Shown here: in pieces, positions 1 to 10,285 of the stretch
How positions within the stretch are numbered: position 1 is the stretch's first letter
Layout of the letters: each line of letters opens with the position of its first letter
Assembly: GCF_009725235.1 (NCBI RefSeq)
Contig: NZ_WJFC01000028.1
Coordinates: forward strand, 30,477-94,476
Source: Scytonema sp. UIC 10036
GTDB lineage: Bacteria; Cyanobacteriota; Cyanobacteriia; Cyanobacteriales; Nostocaceae
Reading direction: 5' to 3'
DNA: 64,000 nucleotides
The notes under the pieces: generated by a model
The model's input: only the letters and a program-made list of their open reading frames with translations
The model's database searches: none
What the model was told of the DNA's origin: nothing
Made by a program: the position numbers and the translations under genes

Positions 1-334
1 CTTTGTACAACTTTTTAGCTCCACCAAAGATGACATCAGTTTCATCCATATCAGTGGTAAAGCCAGTCTTGTAAAGAGTAGGACCGGAGGAAAAACTACC
101 GCGACTCCCCCAAGAATTACCAGAACAAGCGATCGGTCCGTGAACTAAATGAGCGGCATCGGTAATAGGTACTAGAGCAATCATAGCACCATCAAAAGCA
201 CAACCCCCTTGAGCAGCACCTGGTTTAGGTAATTGGGAGCAAGATTTATTTTTCTTGTCGCCATGCTTGGTTTTATTATGTTCGCAACCGGGCTGAGTCA
301 GCAACTCATTAATTTTACTTTGGTTAAGTTTCAT
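1..334 (-). CDS. nifE: NifE, FeMo-cofactor scaffold subunit (5' part; gene runs off the window)
   Basis: The ATG at 334-332 opens a frame that stays open to the window edge (about 111 codons). It begins [17 protein letters not shown] and contains [35 protein letters not shown] and [12 protein letters not shown], the N-terminal signature of cyanobacterial NifE. With NifN, NifE forms the scaffold on which the FeMo-cofactor precursor matures before transfer to NifDK. The cysteines in GGCAF and PIACSG are where NifE binds its cluster. It lies downstream of nifK on the same strand, as in other heterocystous cyanobacteria. The gene is incomplete only because the window ends. Confidence 0.95.
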   Translation of the reverse strand, partial: MKLNQSKINELLTQPGCEHNKTKHGDKKNKSCSQLPKPGAAQGGCAFDGAMIALVPITDAAHLVHGPIACSGNSWGSRGSFSSGPTLYKTGFTTDMDETDVIFGGAKKLYK

Positions 335-354
335 TTGATTCCTCTCTTAAGAAT

Positions 355-508
355 GTTAGTGGTTAGTGGTTAGTAGTTAGTGGTTGGTGGTGTAGGGTGG
401 ACTTTAGCCCTACCTACGTATATTTCAAAAATTGAGAGAATTCCTATAGTTAGTAGCTAATGGATAGTTATTCTATTAACAACTAACAAATAACCACTAA
501 CCACTAGC
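355..508. repeat. STRR-type heptanucleotide repeats, nifE spacer
   Basis: Runs of GTTAGTG/GTTAGTA units at the left end and of AACTAAC/ACCACTAACC units at the right end fill the spacer between nifE and the small Mo-nitro_C gene. The two runs are complementary in orientation and could pair in RNA. Short tandemly repeated heptamers of this kind are known from heterocystous cyanobacteria; what they do here is not visible. Confidence 0.75.
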
Positions 509-827
509 AAATATATTTCGTAATATCTTCTCCACATTCATCAGCCAAGTAAGATAAAGCACGGAAACGCAAAGCAACAAACTCGTCATACAAAGGATTA
601 AGTTTACAAAGAGGCGGAATGTGGAAAGTCCGTCCAAATAATTTAATATCTCGCTCAAAAGGACAACAGCAAGGAATCAGTTGACAAAGAAGATGAGCGA
701 GGCGAGCATTTCTAATTTGAATTTTATCTACCAAACGGCGCAAAGGATATAAAATATCAAAGGAGCCTGATTTTTTGTTTGGTGGATGATAGTTTGGATG
801 AGTGTGGGTGTGAGTTACAGTTTCCAT
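504..827 (-). CDS. Mo-dependent nitrogenase C-terminal (Mo-nitro_C) family protein
   Basis: A 107-residue protein from the ATG at 827; a TTG nine bases upstream is a poorer start. Its C-terminal half, with IPPLCKLNPLYDEF and LRFRALSYLADECG, is the Mo-nitro_C domain found almost only in nitrogen-fixing cyanobacteria, often between nifK and nifE as here. The N-terminus is His-rich (THTHTHP) and there is a CCC cluster mid-protein, so metal binding is conceivable but unproven. Its biochemical role is not established. A tiny relative lies inside the nifH element at 24139-24309. Confidence 0.8.
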   Translation of the reverse strand: METVTHTHTHPNYHPPNKKSGSFDILYPLRRLVDKIQIRNARLAHLLCQLIPCCCPFERDIKLFGRTFHIPPLCKLNPLYDEFVALRFRALSYLADECGEDITKYIC

Positions 828-879
828 AATAAACAATCGGAAAAAATGTAAAAGAAAAAGGAAAAAGAAAAGTGATTGG

Positions 880-978
880 GGTATTGTTAGTAGTTAGTGG
901 TTAGTAGTTAGTAGAGAATTTAATCAGCAACTAACAACTAACAACTAACAACTAACAACTAACCATTAACCATTAACC
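880..978. repeat. STRR-type heptamer array able to form a long hairpin
   Basis: GTTAGTA/GTTAGTG units (about 885-915) are followed by AACTAAC units and then CATTAACC units (about 925-978), separated by an AT-rich loop. The halves are largely reverse complements. It lies between nifK and the Mo-nitro_C gene, so a stem in the nif mRNA could act in RNA processing or stability; that is inference. Confidence 0.75.
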
Positions 979-1021
979 TTTTCCTTTTCCCTTTTTGGCA
1001 CGTCGCAGGCTAACACAATTT

Positions 1022-2560
1022 CTAGCGAATCAAGTCGAAGGAAATATCGGTCTTACCAGTAATGTTGGTGTTACGATCCAACTCATCCAGAATTGTGTTA
1101 ACAATCCAGTTGAGTAGGTTTAAACCACCTTGGTAACCAACAGTTGGGTAGCGGTGCAAGTGGTGGCGATCGAAGAGAGGATAACCAATCCGCACCATTG
1201 GGATCTTGGTATCGCGCCACAGGTACTTACCGTAGGAGTTGCCTACGAAGAAGTCTACAGGTTCGGTGAACAAGAGACTGCGTAAGTGCCACAAGTCTTT
1301 TTGAATCCAAACAGTAGCTTGCTTACCGAAGGGGCTAGCGCTGAGGATTGCTTCCATTTCTTTCTTGAATTCGTTATCGCCATTGTTGCAGAGGATGTGT
1401 ACTGGTTCAGCACCCAACTCCAACAAGAAGCTAACTACACTGATGATTAAATCTGGATCGCCGTAAATTGCGAACTTCTTACCATGAATCCAAGCATAGG
1501 AGTCTGTCATGGCATCTACCAAGCGTCCCCGTTCGATTTCTAACTCTTCAGGGATAGGCTTACCAGTTAATTCTGATAATGTCATTAAGAATTCATCAGT
1601 GCCTTTAACACCCCAAGGACGTAATACCTTGGTTTGTTGACCCCACTTTTCTTTGATATACTCTTGTGTCTTTTGAGTGGAGTATCCTTGTAAGAACACG
1701 GTTCCATTTGCATTGATGGAATCAGCAGCATCTTCTAGCTTGGTACCACCTGGGTACATATTGTACTCACCAGTGTTTGGTGAATCCAGATAATCGCTGT
1801 TATCGGCCAGGATAGTATGGTCAATTCCCATCAAGCCCAGCATCCGCTTGATTTCGCGGTTGTTACCAGTGTAGGTATCAAATCCAGGAACAAAGTTCAG
1901 CTTACCGTTGGTGGTATTTTTCTTCTTACCTTCTGTCAAATTAGACAGAATTCCCTTCATCATGTTGTCGTAACCAGTGATGTGAGAACCAACGAAGCTA
2001 GGAGTGTGAGCAAAAGGTACGGGGAAATCCTGGGGAATTGCATCTGCATTTTTAGCATTACCGATGAACGCGCCCAAGTCATCACCGATAACTTCTGCCA
2101 TACAAGTGGTGCTAACAGCAATCATTTTGGGCTTGTAAAGTTGGTAAGCAACTTGCAAACCTTCAATCATGTTGTTCAAACCACCGAATACAGCAGCGTC
2201 TTCAGTCATGGAAGAAGAAACGGCGGAGAACGGCTCTTTGTAGTGACGGCTGAGGTGAGTACGGAAATAAGCAACGCAACCTTGAGAACCTTGTACAAAG
2301 GGTAAAGTACCTTCAAAACCTGCAGCAGCAAAAATAGCTCCTAAGGGTTGGCAACCTTTTGCAGGGTTAACAGTTAACGCTTCACGAGCAAAGTTCTTTT
2401 CGCGGTACTCCCAGCTTTTTGTCCACTCAGAAACCCGTTCTACTTCTTCGTCACTGTGTCCGCCTTCAAACTGTTCTCTCTTGTTCTTGAATAACTCTTG
2501 GTATTCTGGTTGTTGGAACAGCTCTGCGTGGTCTTTAATTTGTTCTGGATTCTGAGGCAT
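1022..2560 (-). CDS. nifK: NifK, nitrogenase MoFe protein beta subunit
   Basis: A complete 512-residue NifK, the beta subunit of dinitrogenase, which with NifD holds the P-cluster. Expected P-cluster cysteines are visible in NPAKGCQPLGA, QGSQGCVAYFRTHL and STTCMAEVIGDD. Length matches cyanobacterial NifK and no interruption is seen. It lies about 240 bp downstream of the 3' end of nifD, so in the unrearranged chromosome it is separated from the nifH/nifD promoter side by the whole nifD element. The start MPQNPEQIKDHAELF is the family's usual N-terminus. Confidence 0.98.
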   Translation of the reverse strand: MPQNPEQIKDHAELFQQPEYQELFKNKREQFEGGHSDEEVERVSEWTKSWEYREKNFAREALTVNPAKGCQPLGAIFAAAGFEGTLPFVQGSQGCVAYFRTHLSRHYKEPFSAVSSSMTEDAAVFGGLNNMIEGLQVAYQLYKPKMIAVSTTCMAEVIGDDLGAFIGNAKNADAIPQDFPVPFAHTPSFVGSHITGYDNMMKGILSNLTEGKKKNTTNGKLNFVPGFDTYTGNNREIKRMLGLMGIDHTILADNSDYLDSPNTGEYNMYPGGTKLEDAADSINANGTVFLQGYSTQKTQEYIKEKWGQQTKVLRPWGVKGTDEFLMTLSELTGKPIPEELEIERGRLVDAMTDSYAWIHGKKFAIYGDPDLIISVVSFLLELGAEPVHILCNNGDNEFKKEMEAILSASPFGKQATVWIQKDLWHLRSLLFTEPVDFFVGNSYGKYLWRDTKIPMVRIGYPLFDRHHLHRYPTVGYQGGLNLLNWIVNTILDELDRNTNITGKTDISFDLIR

Positions 2561-2589
2561 TGATGTTCTCCAAGCTTGCTGGGTTGTAT

Positions 2590-2786
2590 GTTGTAGGGAT
2601 TGGGGATTGGGGATTAGGAATTGAAAATTGTTTTCTAGTCCCTAGTCCCCCTTGATTTCAGGTACTACCTGAGAATACTTAGTGAAACAGGAAGTTGCTG
2701 TCTCATCCTCGTTCCCAGGCTGAGCCTGGGAATGCATTAGTGTGGGCTGCTGCCTCATCTTTAGCTACCAAGCTGTTAGCTTGGTA
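2590..2786. repeat. nifD-nifK spacer with two perfect hairpins and GGGATTG repeats
   Basis: The spacer holds GGGATTGGGGATTGGGGATTA-like tandem units (2596-2620) and two perfect stem-loops: TTCCCAGGC/GCCTGGGAA (2712-2720 and 2724-2732, 3-nt loop) and TACCAAGCT/AGCTTGGTA (2766-2774 and 2778-2786, 3-nt loop). The first resembles the interspersed repeat at 33440-33465. Such stems between nifD and nifK may mark processing of the nifHDK transcript; this is inference. Confidence 0.6.
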
Positions 2787-2799
2787 ACTAATTTAGAAA

Positions 2800-2941
2800 T
2801 TAAGCACTAACTTTAGCCTTAGCAGTTTCTTTCTTCCAAGGAGTAGGAATAATATCCCAAGTTGGGCTGTTAAGAGCCAAATCCATGTCACGAGCAAAAA
2901 CTGCGAAACCGTCATAACCGTGATAAGGACCGGAGTAATTC
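2800..2941 (-). CDS. nifD: nifD 3' segment (last 43 codons plus junction), separated by the nifD element
   Basis: Reading the minus strand from the 11-bp core gives [19 protein letters not shown], then [17 protein letters not shown] and a C-terminus ending AKVSA with TAA at 2802-2800. This is the C-terminus of cyanobacterial NifD and is missing from the long nifD frame at 18394-19821. It has no start of its own. Joining it at the shared core CGGAGTAAT restores a continuous 501-codon nifD. In this configuration it should be translated only after excision in heterocysts. Confidence 0.95.
2931..2941 (+). other. nifD element core site, nifK-proximal (variant copy)
   Basis: CGGAGTAATTC, 10 of 11 bases identical to the partner at 18447-18457. 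The first nine bases are identical, so crossover within them leaves the reading frame (D-Y-S-G) unchanged whichever copy donates the variant base. Confidence 0.9.
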
Positions 2942-2973
2942 TTTTTATGCTTTGATAGTTTTTAGCTGTGTAA

Positions 2974-3020
2974 TGTTTGCTGCAAGCAATGTCAAAGCTA
3001 AACAGTGTTTGCGAGTAACA
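2974..3020 (+). promoter_or_regulatory. Three phased TGT-N9-ACA-like sites upstream of xisA (candidate NtcA/BifA sites)
   Basis: TGT-N9-GCA at 2974-2988, TGT-N9-ACA at 2990-3004 and TGT-N9-ACA at 3006-3020 follow one another at exactly 16-bp spacing, about 150-190 bp before the xisA ATG. In Anabaena, a vegetative-cell factor later identified as NtcA/BifA binds three adjacent sites upstream of xisA, with TGT-N9/10-ACA as motif. The arrangement here matches that precedent. Binding itself is inferred. Confidence 0.65.
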
Positions 3021-3037
3021 CATTTATTTTTAAACTA

Positions 3038-3050
3038 AATTTAGGCTAAA
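3038..3050 (+). other. AATTTAGGCTAAA motif near the nifK-side end of the nifD element
   Basis: AATTTAGGCTAAA occurs here, about 97 bp inside the element, and in the same orientation at 18365-18377 near the other end, where a second TTAGGCTAAA follows at 18379-18388. Position inside both ends suggests accessory (arm-type) recombinase or excision-factor sites. Function is inference. Confidence 0.45.
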
Positions 3051-3167
3051 AACACTCCCGATAGAAATGATAAATATCGGCAGTTTTTTGAAGATTTAGA
3101 GCTAGGTTCGTCAACTAAGTGCAGTTTTCTTGGCTCAAGTCTGCAAGCACGGCTACAAAGAAAGCAT

Positions 3168-4469
3168 ATGCAAAATAAAGTATTACTGGAATTAGAAAAA
3201 GTTAATCAGCGTTTGAAGTTAGCAAAAACAAAAGTAACAATTAGGGAATCTAACGGAAGCTTACAGTTACGCGCTACGTTACCACTTAAACCAGGAGATA
3301 AGAACACAAGAGGTACGGGGAGAAAACAATATAATCTCAGTTTAAATATTCCAGCTAACCTAGATGGGTTAAGGACTGCTGAGGAAGAAGCCTATGAATT
3401 AGGAAAGTTAATTGCAAGGCATAGCTTTCAATGGACTGATAAATATTTAGGAAATGAAGCTACTAAGAAAAATTTTCTCACTATCGGAGAATTATTGGAA
3501 AAATTTGAAGAAGAGTATTTTAAAACTCATCAGCGTACCACAAAGAGCGAACATAGTTTTTTTTATTATTTTTCTCGAACAAAACGGTTTACCAATCCCA
3601 ATGATATAGCATCTCCAGAAAATTTTATAGAATCCATTGAGAAAATTGATAAGGAATGGTCGAGATATAATGCGGTTCGTGCGATCGCAGCCTTTTGTCT
3701 AACTTTCAAAATCGAAATTGATTTATCCAAATATTCCAAAATGCCTGAGTGCAACTCCCGCAAGATACCTTCAGATGAAGAAATATGTAGGGGAATTCTG
3801 AAATTTGAAGATTATTTAACTATTCGGGGAAATCAGGTCAATCAAGAAGTCAAAGATAGTTGGCAACTTTGGCGTTGGACATATGGAATGCTAGCAGTTT
3901 TTGGGTTGCGACCAAGAGAACTTTTTACCAATCCCGATATCAATTGGTGGTTAAGCCAAGAAAACCAGGATTTGACTTGGAAAGTGCATAAAGATTGTAA
4001 AACAGGAGAAAGACAAGCATTGCCGTTATACAAACAATGGATTGATGACTTTGATTTAAGAAATCCTAAATATTTAGATATGTTAGCAACAGCAATTAGA
4101 AAGAAAGATAAGAATAACTATGCAGAAACAACAGCATTAACTCAAAGAATCAGTTGGTGGTTTCGTAAAATTGGATTGGATTTTAAACCCTATGATTTAC
4201 GTCATGCTTGGGCAATTCGGGCGCATATTTTAGGGATACCAATAAAAGCAGCCGCAGATAATTTAGGGCATAGCGTGCAAGTTCATACCCAAACTTATCA
4301 ACGTTGGTTCTCGCTAGATATGCGTAAGTTAGCAATGGATCTAGCTCTGAGTAAGAGAAATGAAATTGAATTTGTTCGAGAGGAGAATAGTAAGTTGAGG
4401 ATGGAAAATGAGAAGTTAAAGTTGGAGATTGAAAAGTTGAGAATGGAGCTTGTTTATAAGCGGAGTTAA
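3168..4469 (+). CDS. xisA: XisA, nifD element excisase (tyrosine recombinase)
   Basis: A 433-residue tyrosine-family site-specific recombinase that excises the nifD element in heterocysts. Visible catalytic residues: Arg248 in GLRPRE, Arg345 in YDLRHAW, the LGH box near 366-368 and the nucleophile Tyr377 in HTQTYQRW. The usual HxxR histidine is replaced by Tyr342. The C-terminal 40 residues form a Glu/Lys/Leu-rich coiled coil (REENSKLRMENEKLKLEIEK). It lies just inside the element, transcribed inward, behind three phased NtcA-like sites. Start ATG at 3168; no strong Shine-Dalgarno is seen. Confidence 0.95.
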   Translation: MQNKVLLELEKVNQRLKLAKTKVTIRESNGSLQLRATLPLKPGDKNTRGTGRKQYNLSLNIPANLDGLRTAEEEAYELGKLIARHSFQWTDKYLGNEATKKNFLTIGELLEKFEEEYFKTHQRTTKSEHSFFYYFSRTKRFTNPNDIASPENFIESIEKIDKEWSRYNAVRAIAAFCLTFKIEIDLSKYSKMPECNSRKIPSDEEICRGILKFEDYLTIRGNQVNQEVKDSWQLWRWTYGMLAVFGLRPRELFTNPDINWWLSQENQDLTWKVHKDCKTGERQALPLYKQWIDDFDLRNPKYLDMLATAIRKKDKNNYAETTALTQRISWWFRKIGLDFKPYDLRHAWAIRAHILGIPIKAAADNLGHSVQVHTQTYQRWFSLDMRKLAMDLALSKRNEIEFVREENSKLRMENEKLKLEIEKLRMELVYKRS

Positions 4470-4479
4470 GAAATCAAGC

Positions 4480-4824
4480 GCTATTGTCGATCCCGCGCCA
4501 TGTCCCGCTTCGTAGTCAATGCGGAGTAAGACAGGTTTGCCACTGACAGATGCAGCTTGAACTCGTGCTGCAAATTTAGTTGATTGCCAAGGTTCACAGC
4601 GCGTGTCAGTTATGCCATGTATAATCATTATTGCTAGATAATGAACTCCATCTTCGATGTGCAAAAAAGCGTCCATTTCATTCGGCTTGCGCTTTTACCC
4701 ACTTCTGCACCTCTTCATCTTTGAAGTTTTCCATGTAACGGTAGTTGTCCGTAACCTTGATACCAAAGTAGTCGTCTGTAACAGGTTGGACTGGCGCAAC
4801 AGGTGGTTTTGGGTTTTCAAGCAT
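4480..4824 (-). pseudogene. Prolyl oligopeptidase remnant, both ends joined by a large internal deletion
   Basis: The ATG at 4824 has a good GGAGGAA site and opens MLENPKPPVAPVQPVTDDYFG then DNYRYMENFKDEEVQKW, the N-terminus of S9-family prolyl oligopeptidases, ending at TGA 4680-4678 after 48 codons. Just beyond, 4676-4483 encodes IIHGITDTRCEPWQSTKFAA and YEAGHGAGST, the C-terminal catalytic part with the His of the triad. About 600 residues between, including the nucleophile serine, are gone. It converges on xisA. Clearly non-functional. Confidence 0.85.
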
Positions 4825-5063
4825 ATTGTCTTCCTCCAAAAGGTTGAGTTTGCCATTTTCGCCTTCTCATTACCATCTCAATTTATAACCATTTTCAGGT
4901 AAAAATAGCCGTAGGGGCGCAAGGCATTGCACCCTTACCAACGGCGTAGTTTATTTATAATGAAAATTGCTGTAACTCACAGAAAATCTCAGTTGTTGAG
5001 TTTAGGAGAACTTGATAACATTAACAAAGTGGGCGATCGCAGTATCGGATTGGCAAAAACACT
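4825..5063. other. Spacer with GTAGGGGCGC-type interspersed repeat
   Basis: Around 4908-4945 lies GTAGGGGCGCAAGGCATTGC followed by ACCCTTACC, a relative of the hairpin repeats at 10172-10200 and 38912-38935. A GCGATCGC octamer follows at about 5033. No gene is seen. Confidence 0.5.
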
Positions 5064-5642
5064 ATGGCAAAGCGTAAAAAAAGCAATCTAGAGTGGATGA
5101 AACAAACGCTTGAACTAAAACCAGACCATCACTGGGAAGGTCCACCTGGTTATAAAATATTTGTGGCAGATCGAGGAGCAGTGCGCTTCAACATACCTCG
5201 TGATTGGGCTTTTGCGCCACAAGAAAAATCATTTAAGTTCTTCGATAAAGAACCACCTGACGAGGATTGCTGTCTGGAAGTCTCTTTCAATCGTCTACCA
5301 CCTCATGACTGGAGTCAGTTTCCCCTGAAATCAACTTTGAGAAAAGTGGTGGAAAATGAAACTCGCAACGTCATTGCCAAAGGAGACATAATTACCGTCA
5401 AACGCCAAACTGCCAAGATTGTTTGGACAGAGATTAAGTTCATAGACACTCAAGAGGAGCCACGAGAAGCTTTCTCGCGGACTTGCATCGGTATAGGGTC
5501 GAACATTCAATGCTTGATTACCTTCGATTATTGGGTAGACCAAGCAGAACAGCTAACACCTGTTTGGGATGAAGTGATGCGTAGTCTCACATTAGGATTA
5601 TATATCCGCGACCCATTGACTGGTGTGGCTTTTCCAGATTAG
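5064..5642 (+). CDS. Conserved-looking hypothetical protein in the nifD element
   Basis: A 192-residue soluble protein with a basic N-terminus (MAKRKKSNLEWMKQ), no membrane segment or signal peptide. It is rich in beta-forming stretches (AVRFNIPRDWAF, CCLEVSFNRLP, IQCLITFDYWVD) and ends in an amphipathic stretch with PVWDEVMRSLTLG, a layout seen in small lipocalin- or PsbP-like folds, but I recognise no family. It ends 4 bp into the convergent DUF3303 gene. Codon use looks normal for the host. Confidence 0.65.
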   Translation: MAKRKKSNLEWMKQTLELKPDHHWEGPPGYKIFVADRGAVRFNIPRDWAFAPQEKSFKFFDKEPPDEDCCLEVSFNRLPPHDWSQFPLKSTLRKVVENETRNVIAKGDIITVKRQTAKIVWTEIKFIDTQEEPREAFSRTCIGIGSNIQCLITFDYWVDQAEQLTPVWDEVMRSLTLGLYIRDPLTGVAFPD

Positions 5643-5929
5643 AATTCCCAGCGATCGAGGAATGGATTAACGACTTCTTGAGTCTCTTTACTACTCACAA
5701 CAGGAACAATTTCAAAAGTTGCTCCTGAACCACGCCATTTCAGAATCCATTCCTGAAGTAAGCGCAAATCATTACACTCCATAAGCTGGAAACATCTACT
5801 AAAATTTGGTTCTACCCAACTATCAATGTATTTCAGACCTTCGGGAAACATTCTTCCTTCCTCACGAACACGCTGATAGATTGGCAACATATCGTTATTT
5901 TTGAAGCGTTCAATAATCATGAATAACAT
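5639..5929 (-). CDS. DUF3303 domain protein
   Basis: About 96 residues from the ATG at 5929 (MLFMIIERFKNNDM), preceded by GAAGGACT as a Shine-Dalgarno; an upstream TTG in frame is less likely. The pattern MLFM-IERF, MFPEGLKYIDSWVEP, RCFQLMECND and LLQEWILKWRG is typical of DUF3303, a small alpha/beta ferredoxin-like family common in cyanobacteria with no assigned function. It overlaps the 3' end of the convergent gene at 5064-5642 by 4 bp. Confidence 0.8.
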   Translation of the reverse strand: MLFMIIERFKNNDMLPIYQRVREEGRMFPEGLKYIDSWVEPNFSRCFQLMECNDLRLLQEWILKWRGSGATFEIVPVVSSKETQEVVNPFLDRWEF

Positions 5930-5998
5930 TCGAGAGTCCTTCAATCCTAACTAACACACTTAATTAATCTTAACGAAGTTAGAATTTTCAATACTCTT

Positions 5999-6451
5999 TC
6001 AATTTTCTACTAAAATTGGATCGTCCACTGGAGGATGCCGCCCGATAAGTTTATCTGCAGAGCGAATACTAATTACACGTTCGCGGTTCAATGCTAATGC
6101 AGCTATTGTTACTCTACCAATAACAGTTAAACCAATAATATATAATTTATCTGCTGACCAAATGAAATGGTCGTTCCAATTATTTATTCTTGGATTAAAT
6201 AGAGAAACTTCAGCACCAGAATCAGAATCAATAGCTGTTGTTTTATCAGATTTTTTACGGTTACAGTGAAAGCAGGCTAGTGCTAAGTTATCGATCGCAT
6301 CTAATCCGTTTTTATCTAATGGGATAATGTGTTCAATTGTAAACTCTACATATTGCCATTGCTCAGAAGTATGACAGTATTTGCAAAGGCAATTAGCACG
6401 CTGACGTACCAGAGTTTGGATATCTTTAGGAATTAGACGACGTACAGCCAT
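5999..6451 (-). CDS. HNH endonuclease
   Basis: A 150-residue HNH nuclease. The zinc/HNH core is visible: CLCKYCHTSE, then FTIEHIIPLDKNG, then DNLALACFHCNRKKSD, giving two CxxC pairs around the His-Asn-His metal site. The C-terminal half (GRVTIAALALNRERVISIR) is the extension usual in cyanobacterial free-standing HNH proteins. It starts 9 bp after the stop of the small gene 6461-6727, so the two are translationally coupled. A role in DNA nicking for element maintenance or defence is possible but unknown. Confidence 0.88.
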   Translation of the reverse strand: MAVRRLIPKDIQTLVRQRANCLCKYCHTSEQWQYVEFTIEHIIPLDKNGLDAIDNLALACFHCNRKKSDKTTAIDSDSGAEVSLFNPRINNWNDHFIWSADKLYIIGLTVIGRVTIAALALNRERVISIRSADKLIGRHPPVDDPILVEN

Positions 6452-6452
6452 A

Positions 6453-6815
6453 TAGAAAAATCAGATACTTGTTTGTGTTAAGAAAGCATTACGAATAGTT
6501 CGATTTATAAAGCTGAGATAATCATCAACTTCTTCGTAAAGGTCAAGTTCGCGCTCTTCCTCAGAATTCAGTGGATATTTTTTTTGTTTTGTCAATAATT
6601 CTTCTATACGATGTTGAACTGCACTGGAAGCCCGAAAGATAGGAATTCCTTCAACTAATTCAATACGAACGGCTCCTTCAAGTGGTAGATTATTAGGTAA
6701 ATTTTGTAATTTTGGTGGAAGTAGCATTATCGTAAGTTTTTTATTTTTGATATATGGATATAGTAACATATAAGGAAAATACTAATGTGGAAGATGATGT
6801 CACCAATAGTTAGTC
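6453..6815. repeat. Direct repeat copy 1 (small gene + flanks)
   Basis: About 360 bp nearly identical to 9564-9915. It covers the intact small gene 6461-6727, its upstream region and the 9-bp gap to the HNH start codon. Together the copies bracket the rifamycin-phosphotransferase-like gene. Confidence 0.85.
6461..6727 (-). CDS. Small protein coupled to the HNH gene
   Basis: 88 residues from the ATG at 6727 (MLLPPKLQNLPNNLPLEGAV); an upstream in-frame start at 6769 is poorly supported. Sequence features: VRIELVEGIPIFRASSAVQ and a Glu/Lys-rich helix (RIEELLTKQKKYPLNSEEE) ending in YLSFINRTIRN. The look is of a small antitoxin-like or nuclease-accessory protein, and it lies 9 bp upstream of the HNH gene. 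I recognise no named family. A broken copy sits at 9572-9831. Confidence 0.65.
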   Translation of the reverse strand: MLLPPKLQNLPNNLPLEGAVRIELVEGIPIFRASSAVQHRIEELLTKQKKYPLNSEEERELDLYEEVDDYLSFINRTIRNAFLTQTSI

Positions 6816-6934
6816 ACTTTCACTCTTCCAAAATAGTACTTATTACTTTCATCAGCATAAAGAAGAAAGTTATTGCCAAACAGAAACATCTTGCCATAGT
6901 ATAATGTGCTGATTGGTTGCTGGTAACGTTTGGT

Positions 6935-9562
<2,628 letters not shown>

Positions 9563-9563
9563 T

Positions 9564-9915
9564 TAGAAAAATCAGATACTTGTTTGTGTTAAGAAAGCAT
9601 TGCGAATAGTTCGATTTATAAAGCTGAGATAATCATCAACTTCTTCGTAAAGGTCAAGTTCGCGCTCTTCCTCAGAATTCAGTGGATAATTTTTTCAATA
9701 ATTCTTCTATATGATTTTGAACTGTATTGGAAGCCCGAAAGATGGGAATTCCTTCAACTAATTTCGATACGAACAGCTCCTTCAAGTGGTAGATTATTAG
9801 GCAAATTGTGTAATTTTGGTGGAAGTAGCATTATTGTAAGTTTTTTATTTTTGATATATGGATATAGTAACATTATAAGGAAAATACTGATGGGAAGGAC
9901 GACGCCACCAATAAT
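9564..9915. repeat. Direct repeat copy 2
   Basis: Second copy of the sequence at 6453-6815, with an 8-base deletion in a T-rich run near 9688, a one-base insertion near 9761 and scattered substitutions. Its edge lies 4 bp upstream of the RPH start codon, exactly where the HNH start codon lies next to copy 1. Confidence 0.85.
9572..9831 (-). pseudogene. Frameshifted duplicate of the small HNH-coupled gene
   Basis: Aligns end to end with 6461-6727 but has an 8-base deletion and a one-base insertion, so the frame is destroyed. The intact end next to the RPH start still carries the TGA stop and the bases that precede a downstream start codon. Confidence 0.8.
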
Positions 9916-10285
9916 CAAACCTTGCAGTTACGAGCGGGCTAGTACAGAGCAGCGTCAATACGCATACTGTTCTCGACACTGCAAGCAATTTAATTTTCGT
10001 AACCTCTAATGGTATGTTTCTGATGCCAAGCTGTACTAGTATCCGGGCTAAGCGTTGGCGAACCCTCTTGGAACGGGAATCGCGTGTCTCTCTTTGCGGA
10101 CTGAAAGCGTTGAGTCGCATTTTCTACCAAAAACGGTTTCTAAACTGACTTTTTAACAATTGTCAACAATCGTAGGGGCGCAAGGCCGCCGCGCCCCTAC
10201 AAGTGCTGTAAAACTATTCCGAAAAAGAACAGTTGTTAGCCGTTTACAGTTTAGATCCTGGCGGAAATGCATCGTCATCTTAACT
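9832..10285. other. Gene-poor stretch with membrane-protein relic and hairpin
   Basis: 9885-9970 resembles 11487-11560 (part of the truncated membrane gene 11236-11682; IGGVVL is still readable) but frames are broken. At 10172-10181/10191-10200 GTAGGGGCGC pairs perfectly with GCGCCCCTAC around a 9-nt loop, a common cyanobacterial interspersed repeat. No gene is supported. Confidence 0.5.

Noticed and set aside
1817..2305. 162-codon plus-strand frame across nifK
   Set aside because: Lies fully antisense to nifK, whose conserved cysteine motifs are in the other frame; no family resemblance.
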